Assembly: GCA_955652195.1 (NCBI GenBank)
Contig: CATPBC010000345.1
Span: 1-19,766 of the forward strand
DNA from: an uncultured Xanthobacteraceae bacterium
Lineage (GTDB): Bacteria; Pseudomonadota; Alphaproteobacteria; Rhizobiales; Xanthobacteraceae
Length of the DNA stretch: 19,766 nucleotides
Direction of reading: 5' to 3'
Below, piece by piece: positions 1 through 7,331 of this stretch. The notes beneath the pieces were generated by a model. The model worked only from the letters and a program-made list of their open reading frames with translations. It did not search any database and was not told where the DNA came from. Both the position numbers and the translations under genes were made by a program. Numbering within the stretch: the first letter of the stretch is position 1; each line of letters begins with the position of its first letter.

Positions 1-311
1 ATCGCCGAGCCTTCCTCGATATAGACGCGGCGCACCTGTCGGCCTTGCGGTCCGGTCTGATGCGTGACCAGAACCGAACCGAGCAGCCGCTCGGCCTCAC
101 GCCTGGCGTCGGCAACCGATTTGACGACTTTGACGCCGCCGGCTTTGCCGCGGCCGCCGGCATGGATTTGCGCCTTGACCACCCAGACCGGGCCGCCCAG
201 TTCGTTGGCGGCTTTTTCCGCATCCGTCGCGGTGAACGCCGCGATCCCATGCGGCACCGGCACGCCGAATTCACGCAATATCGCTTTGGCCTGATATTCG
301 TGGATGTTCAT
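1..311 (-). CDS. sucC: Succinate-CoA ligase [ADP-forming] subunit beta, 5' part only
   Basis: Beta subunit of succinyl-CoA synthetase, the TCA-cycle enzyme that converts succinyl-CoA to succinate with formation of ATP or GTP, working with SucD. Only the first 103 codons are in the window; the family is about 390-400 residues, so the gene runs off the left edge. The N-terminus [20 protein letters not shown] is the typical SucC start, and the ATP-grasp lysine and glycine-rich loop ([15 protein letters not shown], about residues 45-59) are visible. The ATG is preceded by a modest GGGA. It lies downstream of mdh on the same strand with a 126-bp gap, as in the mdh-sucCD clusters of rhizobia, so co-transcription is likely. 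Nothing odd is seen in the part present. Confidence 0.96.
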   Translation of the reverse strand, partial: MNIHEYQAKAILREFGVPVPHGIAAFTATDAEKAANELGGPVWVVKAQIHAGGRGKAGGVKVVKSVADARREAERLLGSVLVTHQTGPQGRQVRRVYIEEGSA

Positions 312-383
312 TTTGTTCCCGCGGTCCAGACGCGATGCAGCGACTAACCATGCACTGCCGATTGGACCCTCAATCTTCGAACG

Positions 384-428
384 TCCCAGGTCTGCAGCGC
401 ACCACCTTATGCTGCGCTGCGCCCGGGA
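384..428. repeat. Palindromic intergenic repeat after mdh
   Basis: Imperfect inverted repeat: the left arm (384-401) ends GCAGCGCA and the right arm (413-428) starts TGCGCTGC, an exact 8-bp complement around an 11-nt loop. The outer parts TCCCAGG and CCCGGGA pair less well. On the minus strand it begins 10 bases after the mdh stop codon. The same architecture, with different arm bases, is found after the DUF2794 gene (11631-11708) and as a degraded copy after ybbP (9951-9992). It lacks a U-run, so it is not a canonical terminator, but it could form a 3' stem on the mdh transcript or an mdh-sucC intercistronic hairpin. Confidence 0.7.
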
Positions 429-437
429 AAGGCGAAT

Positions 438-1476
<1,039 letters not shown>

Positions 1477-1536
1477 GTCGGCGCAATTCCAAGCGCGGGC
1501 AGGAACGCAAGCGCCGCGGCCACTGTTAATGAGCCG

Positions 1537-2898
1537 GTGGACGCGCATGTGTCGCCCGTGCGAAGGAAGCTGCCCAGGCGAGTCCTAAAGAAGATGACGA
1601 TCAAGAGCAAAACCGGATCGAACAAATCGTCGGCGAGGCGGCGCCTGCTGTCCATGTTTGGACCGGGGCTGGTGACTGGGGCCGCCGACGATGATCCGAG
1701 CGGCATCGCGACCTATTCGCAAGGCGGCGCGCAGTTCGGCTACGCGATGAGCTGGACGATGTTCTTAACGACGCCGTTCATGATCGCAATCCAAATGGTT
1801 ACTGCCCGGATTGGCGCGGTGACCGGGAAGGGGCTCGCGGCCAATCTGGGCAAGGCGCTGCCCGCCGCCGCGCTTTATCTCTTGGTCGGGCTGCTGCTCA
1901 TTGCCAACACGATCAACATCGCTGCCGATATCGCCGCGATGGGCGATGCCTTGCGGCTCGTCGCCGGCGGACCCGCGCTGGTTTATGTCGCGTTGTTCGG
2001 GATCGGCTGTCTCGCCGCGCAGATCCTGGTGCCGTTTCACCGCTATTCGCAATATCTGAAAATTCTGACGCTCGCGCTTTTCGCTTATGTGGCGGCCGCG
2101 TTCAGCGTCCATGTCGCGTGGGACCAGGTCGTGGTCGCAACCTTCATCCCGCGTCTATCCTGGGACCGCGACCTCACGCTTATGCTGGTGGCGATCTTCG
2201 GCACGACGATCAGCCCATATATGTTCTTCTGGCAAGCCTCGCACGAAGGTGAAGACCGCAGCCTGCGCTCCAATGCGGATGCAAGCGCCGCATCGCTGAC
2301 GCGGAAACGTCTCGCCCTGCGCGATGCCTCGCGCATCCGGTTCGATACCGTGACCGGCATGATCTATTCCAATCTCATCGGCTTTTTCATTATCGTCACG
2401 ACCGGCGCGACATTGCACGCCCATGGCATCACGCAAATCGACACAGCAGAACAGGCTGCCGAAGCGTTGCGTCCGCTTGCCGGACCACTCGCGTTTTTCC
2501 TGTTCTCCATCGGAATCATAGGCACGGGGCTCCTTGCGGTGCCGGTGCTGGCGGGCTCGGCGGCCTATGCCGTTGCGGAGAGCTTCGGTTGGCGCGGCAG
2601 CCTCGAATTACCGGCGCGCAGCGCGCCCGGTTTTTATTTGATCGTCGCTGCGGCGACAATCACCGGCCTGGTCGCAGCTTTGACTCCGCTCAATCCCATC
2701 CGGATGCTGTTCTGGAGCGCCGTGGTCAACGGTGTCGTCGCCGTGCCGCTGATGGCCGGAATGATGATCGTTGTTGCCAACCGCAAAATCATGGGCGCGT
2801 TTGCCGCCTCGCGCCTGCTCATGATCGGCGGTTGGGCGGCGACCGCCCTCATGAGCGTGGTGGTCGCGGCAATGCTGCTTACAAGTTTTTCCGGATAG
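1537..2898 (+). CDS. Nramp-family (NRAMP/SLC11-related) membrane transporter with divergent metal-site motifs
   Basis: Polytopic inner-membrane protein of up to 453 residues with about 11 hydrophobic segments and the Nramp fold signatures. The first-helix motif, normally DPGN, reads DDPSG (residues 52-56). The sixth-helix motif, normally MPHN, reads SPYM (226-229), followed by FFWQASHEGED. The Asn and Met that ligate Mn/Fe in classic MntH are therefore replaced, so the substrate may not be Mn(II) or Fe(II). Divergent Nramp-like proteins, including Mg(II) carriers, are known. The start is uncertain: 1537 is a GTG without a clear Shine-Dalgarno site, and an in-frame ATG at 1594 (MTIKSK) would remove a basic 19-residue leader. 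It is divergent from mdh and convergent with zapE, whose stop lies 11 bp away, and it sits between two genes that are usually neighbours. Confidence 0.85.
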   Translation: MDAHVSPVRRKLPRRVLKKMTIKSKTGSNKSSARRRLLSMFGPGLVTGAADDDPSGIATYSQGGAQFGYAMSWTMFLTTPFMIAIQMVTARIGAVTGKGLAANLGKALPAAALYLLVGLLLIANTINIAADIAAMGDALRLVAGGPALVYVALFGIGCLAAQILVPFHRYSQYLKILTLALFAYVAAAFSVHVAWDQVVVATFIPRLSWDRDLTLMLVAIFGTTISPYMFFWQASHEGEDRSLRSNADASAASLTRKRLALRDASRIRFDTVTGMIYSNLIGFFIIVTTGATLHAHGITQIDTAEQAAEALRPLAGPLAFFLFSIGIIGTGLLAVPVLAGSAAYAVAESFGWRGSLELPARSAPGFYLIVAAATITGLVAALTPLNPIRMLFWSAVVNGVVAVPLMAGMMIVVANRKIMGAFAASRLLMIGGWAATALMSVVVAAMLLTSFSG

Positions 2899-2908
2899 AC
2901 CGATCGCG

Positions 2909-4090
2909 TCAGGTCTCGACAATCCCGCTCGACGAGCCCGATAGTCGCTCGTGGCCGGCGCCATGCGGTCGCGCCAAATAAGCTTGCGATCGCATTTCGA
3001 TTAGACGCGACGCAGTGCGCTTGAATTCGCGCGCCTCAAAGCCTTCTTCGGCATGGTAGAGCGCGTCGGGCGCCGCGGCGGCAGATGCGATCAGCTTCAC
3101 GTTCATATCGTAAAACGTGTCGATCAAGATGATAAAGCGTTTCGCAGCATTGCGGTCGTCATAGGTCATCGCTGGTACGTGGTCGAGAATGACAGTGTGA
3201 AATTCGCGCGCGATCCTCAGATAGTCTGCGGCAGCGAGCGGCTGCTCGCATAGATCGTGGAATGAAAACCGCGCTACGCCCATAAAGGCGCGCGGCACAC
3301 GGACCGAGCGCCCTTTTAAGGCCAATTCCAACGCGCCGCCGCGCTCGCCGCCGCCGGTAAGCCGCCGCCAGGCTCGATCGAGCGACGCATCGGCCGCCGC
3401 ATCGTCGGGCACATACCAGACCGGTTGCCCGGCAAGCTTTTCCAAGCGAAAATCGGTACGGGCGCTGAGCTGGACGACGTCCATCCGCGCATTCAGCATG
3501 TCGATGAACGGCACGAACAAGGCGCGGTTGAGCCCATCTTTGTAGAGCTCGTCGGGCGGTACATTTGCCGTCGCTACCATGACGATGCCGCGTTCAAAGA
3601 GCTGCGAAAAAAGCCGGCCAAGGATCATGGCGTCGGCGATGTCAGTGACGTGAAACTCGTCGAAGCACAACAGCCAAGCCTCCGCCTCCAGTTCCTCGGC
3701 GACGAGCTTGATCGGATCCTCCTCGGCATATTCGCCGAGCTTCATCTTCTGCCGGATCGCGTAAATGCGTTCGTGCACATCGAGCATGAATTCGTGGAAA
3801 TGCGTGCGGCGCTTTCGCGCCACTGGACTGTTTTCGAAAAACAGATCCATCAGCATCGTCTTGCCGCGCCCGACGTCGCCGTAGATGTAGATACCTTTGA
3901 TCGGCGGCAGCGCCCGCTCGCGGCTCGCGAACAGCCAACCTAGCGCCGAAGATTTTCGCGCCAGGCGATATTCGGCGATGCGCGCTTCGAGCTGCGTCAT
4001 TTTCTCAACAATGGCGAGCTGAGCATCGTCGCACTCGATGCGGCCGTCGGCGACATTGGCGGCGTAACGCGTTGCGACGGAGCTCGCCAT
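2909..4090 (-). CDS. zapE: Cell division protein ZapE (AFG1-like P-loop ATPase)
   Basis: AFG1/ZapE-family ATPase; the E. coli member acts on the FtsZ ring at the inner face of the membrane. It has 393 residues, the usual length. Walker A GDVGRGKT is at residues 71-78 and Walker B LLCFDEF at 140-146, followed by the family HVTDIADAM segment. The ATG at 4090 is chosen; a GTG one codon earlier (4093) is also open, and neither has a strong Shine-Dalgarno site. In many rhizobia zapE precedes mdh and sucCD on the same strand. Here the Nramp-like gene, on the other strand, separates them. A 16-bp perfect dyad lies about 40 bases upstream of the start. Confidence 0.93.
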   Translation of the reverse strand: MASSVATRYAANVADGRIECDDAQLAIVEKMTQLEARIAEYRLARKSSALGWLFASRERALPPIKGIYIYGDVGRGKTMLMDLFFENSPVARKRRTHFHEFMLDVHERIYAIRQKMKLGEYAEEDPIKLVAEELEAEAWLLCFDEFHVTDIADAMILGRLFSQLFERGIVMVATANVPPDELYKDGLNRALFVPFIDMLNARMDVVQLSARTDFRLEKLAGQPVWYVPDDAAADASLDRAWRRLTGGGERGGALELALKGRSVRVPRAFMGVARFSFHDLCEQPLAAADYLRIAREFHTVILDHVPAMTYDDRNAAKRFIILIDTFYDMNVKLIASAAAAPDALYHAEEGFEAREFKRTASRLIEMRSQAYLARPHGAGHERLSGSSSGIVET

Positions 4091-4433
4091 CACGGTTGAG
4101 CCTACAGTTCACGGATTGCGTTGCGAGGGGATTAACGATTGTTAATGGAAGCTTACGAACTTGCTCGATCGAATTTAGTCCGCATCGGCGCCATTGCCGA
4201 CGTGATGCCGAGCGCAGGTCTTCGCCTCGTCAACAAACGGTCGCAAATGCGTCGGCAGCCATGCGTATACGGAATATAGGCATGCTGCTCAATCCTTCGC
4301 CTTGCCAAATTGCCGACGCGGCACAACATGATGCTGTGATTCGCGAGCGCACGACTTATTCGCTGCGCTCGCGCGCTTTCAGGGAGGAAGCGAATAAAGG
4401 AGGGTCTTGTCGGCGACAACGTCAGGAGACCCA
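4091..4433. other. Gene-free interval between zapE and the GNAT gene
   Basis: This 343-bp stretch separates two divergent genes and must hold both of their promoters. Open frames crossing it (for example 4153-4434 on the minus strand) have no recognisable protein motifs and look like chance. The only structured elements I see are the dyad at 4131-4146 and the AGGAG ribosome-binding site just before 4434. TTGCCA at 4302 is a possible -35 for the rightward gene, but no convincing -10 follows at 16-18 bases. Confidence 0.6.
4131..4146. promoter_or_regulatory. Perfect dyad ATTAAC-GATT-GTTAAT upstream of zapE
   Basis: Six-base arms ATTAAC and GTTAAT are exact inverted copies around GATT. The site is AT-rich against a GC-rich background and is placed 41-56 bases before the zapE start. 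Each half resembles the TTAAC part of the alphaproteobacterial CtrA box, but the TTAA-to-TTAA spacing is 6 rather than the consensus 7. It fits either a degenerate CtrA-like site or an operator for a dimeric regulator. Confidence 0.35.
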
Positions 4434-5006
4434 ATGAAGGAAGTCCTTCCCGAAGGCGGCGTGGTCCGCAAATTGTGGATCGGAGAATCGGCCAAATACC
4501 GCGAGCATTTGTTGCGTCTTGACCCGCAAAGCCGGCGCAACCGGTTTTCAGGTGGCGTCTCCGATCAGTTCATTACCAAATACGTCGATCTCACGGCCGG
4601 CTTAGATACGGTCGTGCATGGCTTCTTTGTCGGCGATACAATGCGCGGCGCGGCGGAGCTGCGTCCGCTCGGCGCGGGTTTTCCGCGCGAGGCCGAGGCC
4701 GCGATTAGCGTCGAAAAGCCGTGGCAGAGTCACGGAGTGGGTTCGGCATTGCTTCGCCGCACCTTGCTTGCCGCACGCAACCGCGGCTTTCGGCATCTGC
4801 ATATGGCGTGCCTGGCCGACAACCGGCGCATGCAGCAACTCGCGCGCAAATTCGACGCCGAGCTTTCCTTCGATTTCGAAAGCGTGGTCGGCGAGGTCGA
4901 ATCGTCACGCCCGACGCCACTGTCATTAATGCGTGAAATGATGTCCGACAGCCACGGCTTCGCCACCGCCATGCTCGATCTGCAATCGCGCATGCTGCGA
5001 GCTTAG
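4434..5006 (+). CDS. GNAT-family N-acetyltransferase
   Basis: A 190-residue protein with a GNAT fold, predicted to transfer an acetyl group from acetyl-CoA to an unknown amine in the cytoplasm. The acetyl-CoA pyrophosphate loop is QSHGVG (residues 98-103), followed by the helix SALLRRTLLAARNRG and then a strand and helix containing ACLADNRRMQQLARKF, a typical motif A to B transition. The start at 4434 is supported by AGGAG about 6 bases upstream; a TTG at 4407 in the same frame is rejected. The stop codon (TAG, 5004-5006) is shared with the first bases of a dispersed repeat. The substrate cannot be read from the sequence. The gene stands alone between zapE and thpR, so context gives no clue. 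Confidence 0.85.
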   Translation: MKEVLPEGGVVRKLWIGESAKYREHLLRLDPQSRRNRFSGGVSDQFITKYVDLTAGLDTVVHGFFVGDTMRGAAELRPLGAGFPREAEAAISVEKPWQSHGVGSALLRRTLLAARNRGFRHLHMACLADNRRMQQLARKFDAELSFDFESVVGEVESSRPTPLSLMREMMSDSHGFATAMLDLQSRMLRA

Positions 5007-5171
5007 AGCACGATCCGGAAAAGTGGGAACCGGTTTCCCGCCTGCGCGAAGCCCAGGCACCGGTCTGTCGTTTCGTTCGATGCTTCGGCGGGCGAAGGCC
5101 GATCCGAAAAGATCATGCTCCACCAAAATCCAGAACGGTAATCGTTTCCATCTGGATCGATTGCGCTCTAG
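5004..5171. repeat. Rhizobiales-type dispersed intergenic repeat
   Basis: The element starts TAGAGCACGATCCGGAAAAG and ends GCGCTCTAG, so its ends are inverted (TAGAGC / GCTCTA). Inside, GAGCACGATC (5006-5015) is an inverted copy of GATCATGCTC (5111-5120) at 9 of 10 bases, and GGGAACCGGTTTCCC (5024-5038) is nearly self-complementary. From memory, GAGCACGATCCGGAAAAGTGG is a widespread intergenic repeat in Bradyrhizobium, Rhodopseudomonas and Mesorhizobium; I could not search for it. It fills nearly the whole gap between the convergent GNAT and thpR genes. Confidence 0.75.
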
Positions 5172-5205
5172 GCGGCGCCAGCAGACAAGCAAATCGTTCC
5201 CGGTC

Positions 5206-5772
5206 TCAGCCGACGCGTTGCGTGCGCCGCAGCTCCTGGCCGGCAAGCGGGTAAGCTTCCTCGACGATATAAGGCCCGCCGCCGATTGAGGCGCGCGACG
5301 AGAACAGAACGAAACGCGAGACTTCGAACGAGGAGGAACGGTAATGGCCGCGCGCCGCCAGGTATTCGGCTACTTGCCGGCTCGATGAATCGCGCAAGCG
5401 CGCCAGTGTCACGTGCGGCGTATATTTGCGTCCCTCGGGCTCGAGCCCAAGGCGTTGCAGGAGCCGATCGTGCTCAGCTTGCAGCTCCATCAATGGCGCG
5501 ACCGGGGCCACGGCTGCGACCAGGGCCCGTGGTTTGCGGCCGCCGAACGAGGTCAGCCCGTCAAGGCGCAGATCGAAGGCGTGACGATGAACACGTCCGA
5601 GTACGCCAGCGATCTCGTGCGCCAATGCGTCATCGATGTCGCCGATAAAGCGCAGCGTGAGATGATAATTCTCCGGGTCGATCCAGCGCGCTCCAGGCAG
5701 ACCGCCGCGCATCATGGCAAGCGACTGGCCGATCGAGGGCGGGACTTCAACTCCGGTGAACAAGCGGGGCAT
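5206..5772 (-). CDS. thpR: RNA 2',3'-cyclic phosphodiesterase (2'-5' RNA ligase family)
   Basis: Two-histidine (2H) phosphoesterase of the LigT/ThpR family, which opens 2',3'-cyclic phosphate ends of RNA and was first known for 2'-5' ligation of tRNA halves in vitro. It has 188 residues, the family norm. Both HxTx motifs are intact: HLTL at residues 37-40 and HVTL at 120-123. The frame is open about 115 codons upstream, but the ATG at 5772 (MPRLFTGVEVP) has GGAGG about 6 bases before it and gives the expected N-terminus. It is transcribed in the same direction as tesA, 121 bp downstream of the tesA stop, and may share its transcript. It converges on the GNAT gene across a dispersed repeat. 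Confidence 0.94.
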   Translation of the reverse strand: MPRLFTGVEVPPSIGQSLAMMRGGLPGARWIDPENYHLTLRFIGDIDDALAHEIAGVLGRVHRHAFDLRLDGLTSFGGRKPRALVAAVAPVAPLMELQAEHDRLLQRLGLEPEGRKYTPHVTLARLRDSSSRQVAEYLAARGHYRSSSFEVSRFVLFSSRASIGGGPYIVEEAYPLAGQELRRTQRVG

Positions 5773-5893
5773 GACAACCTCCGCACAGGCGGGTAACGAG
5801 GGCTCGGACCGCTTGCGGCATTTGCGCCGACTTTGCCGCCCGGCGATTCGCAACACACTGAGAATGGGCGGATCGCTGCGTGTGCGCAACCCG

Positions 5894-6565
5894 TCAGGAC
5901 TGTTTTTGCACCCGAACGCGGGCAATGAGTTCCTCGGCTTTCGGCAAAATCCCGCGAACGATGACGCCGACGCCCGCCGCATTCGGATGCAGCCCATCTG
6001 ACAGAGTGAGCGTCCGATCGGCGGCAACGCCATCGAGAAAGAACGGATAGAGCGGCACGCCATATTTTGCCGCGAGTTCGGGATAGATGCGCTCGAAGGC
6101 GCGACCATAGTCGGCACCCAAGTTCGGCGCGGCCCTCATGCCGCACAACAAGACAGAGATGTGACGCTGTGCCAATCGAGCCAAAATGGCATCGAGTGCG
6201 TCGCGCGTGACTTGCGGATCGATGCCGCGCAGCATGTCATTGGCGCCGAGTTCGACAATCACAGCATCGGTGCCCGGCGGCAGCGACCAATCCAGTCGCG
6301 CAAGCCCGCCGGAAGCGGTGTCGCCTGAAACGCCGGCATTGGCGATCACAACGCTGACGCCGTCCGCCGCCAGCGCCGCCTCCAAGCGCGGCACAAAGCC
6401 GTCCTTGGCGGGAAGTCCATAGCCGACGGTCAGGGAATCACCCAGCGCAACGACATGGATCGGCGTCTCGCCATGCGCCAATTGCGCCGTTGTCGCGGCG
6501 AAGAACAACAGACTACAAAGCACCGTGATTTGGTAGAAAGCCTGCCGCCACCCATATGAGCGCAC
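5894..6565 (-). CDS. tesA: TesA-like arylesterase / acyl-CoA thioesterase I (SGNH hydrolase), exported
   Basis: SGNH/GDSL hydrolase of the TesA family, a broad esterase, thioesterase and lysophospholipase in the periplasm. Block I GDSLTVGYG has the catalytic Ser (about residue 44), block III GAND is at 107-110, and block V DGLHPN carries Asp190 and His193. The start is unclear because no ATG lies in frame near the signal peptide. GTG at 6565 gives RSYGWRQAFYQ, a hydrophobic stretch (ITVLCSLLFFAATTA) and a likely cleavage near AHG-E; TTG at 6586 is another choice. The open frame runs on into ybbA, but that is not credible. It is divergent from ybbA-ybbP with about 43 bp between, as in E. coli, so TesA probably works with that exporter. 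Confidence 0.93.
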   Translation of the reverse strand: MRSYGWRQAFYQITVLCSLLFFAATTAQLAHGETPIHVVALGDSLTVGYGLPAKDGFVPRLEAALAADGVSVVIANAGVSGDTASGGLARLDWSLPPGTDAVIVELGANDMLRGIDPQVTRDALDAILARLAQRHISVLLCGMRAAPNLGADYGRAFERIYPELAAKYGVPLYPFFLDGVAADRTLTLSDGLHPNAAGVGVIVRGILPKAEELIARVRVQKQS

Positions 6566-6608
6566 GCATGCCGACTGACGTGCCAACTGATCAGAACCGG
6601 TCGCAAGG

Positions 6609-7331
6609 ATGAACGACGTTTCCGCGCATCTGTTAGCCGGCGAAGCCGTGACGCTCGGCGGCGTCAACCTTGCGCTTGGCCGCGGCGCAGCGCGCGTCCA
6701 TATTCTAAAAGACATCGATCTTCATATAGGTCGTGGCGAGGCCGTTGCCTTACTCGGCCCGTCGGGCTCGGGCAAGTCCACGCTGCTCATGGTGATGACC
6801 GGACTGGAGCGGCCGGATTCCGGCTCAGTCGTGGTTGCCGGGCAGGATTTGCTCGGCCTGGACGAGGACCGGCTTGCCCGCTTTCGCGGCAAGAACATCG
6901 GCATCGTCTTTCAGGCCTTCCATCTGATCCCGACCATGACAGCACTGGAGAATGTCGCAGTGCCGCTCGAACTTGCCGGCATTCGCGATGCCGACGCCAT
7001 CGCCGAACGCGAACTCGCCGCGGTCGGACTGGCGCAACGCGCCCGGCATTATCCCGCCGAACTGTCCGGCGGCGAGCAACAGCGCGTCGCGCTCGCCCGC
7101 GCCTTGGCGCCCGATCCCGCCATCATCGTCGCCGACGAACCGACCGGTAATCTCGACGAGGCAACCGGACGCGACATCATCGAACTTCTGTTCCGCGGCC
7201 AGGCCGAGCGCGGCACCACGCTTGTTCTGGTTACCCACGATTCCGCGCTCGCCGCGCGCTGCAGTCGCGTGCTGCATATGCGTTCGGGGCACATCGAGGG
7301 CCCCGCAAGCGTGGCGAGTAAAGTCGAATGA
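6609..7331 (+). CDS. ybbA: ABC transporter ATP-binding protein, YbbA family
   Basis: ATPase of a LolD/MacB/YbbA-type ABC system, at the cytoplasmic face of the membrane. It has 240 residues. Walker A GPSGSGKST is at 50-58, the Q-loop glutamine at Q102, the signature LSGGEQQRVALARAL from 152, Walker B IIVADEPTGNLD from 172, and the H-loop histidine at H210. All catalytic elements are intact. The ATG at 6609 is the first in the open frame; AAGG directly abuts it, a poor spacing, so translation may be weak or the true start slightly downstream (GTG at 6651). It overlaps ybbP by four bases (ATGA), meaning tight translational coupling. With the divergent tesA the set matches the tesA/ybbA-ybbP locus of other proteobacteria. 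Confidence 0.95.
   Translation: MNDVSAHLLAGEAVTLGGVNLALGRGAARVHILKDIDLHIGRGEAVALLGPSGSGKSTLLMVMTGLERPDSGSVVVAGQDLLGLDEDRLARFRGKNIGIVFQAFHLIPTMTALENVAVPLELAGIRDADAIAERELAAVGLAQRARHYPAELSGGEQQRVALARALAPDPAIIVADEPTGNLDEATGRDIIELLFRGQAERGTTLVLVTHDSALAARCSRVLHMRSGHIEGPASVASKVE

Noticed and set aside
2608..2964. 118-codon leftward frame inside the Nramp-like gene
   Set aside because: Antisense shadow; His/Arg/Asp-rich composition typical of reverse-frame translation of membrane-protein codons.
6566..6715. Upstream extension of tesA into ybbA
   Set aside because: It would place the tesA start inside the coding region of the divergent ybbA and put a long non-signal leader before the signal peptide.
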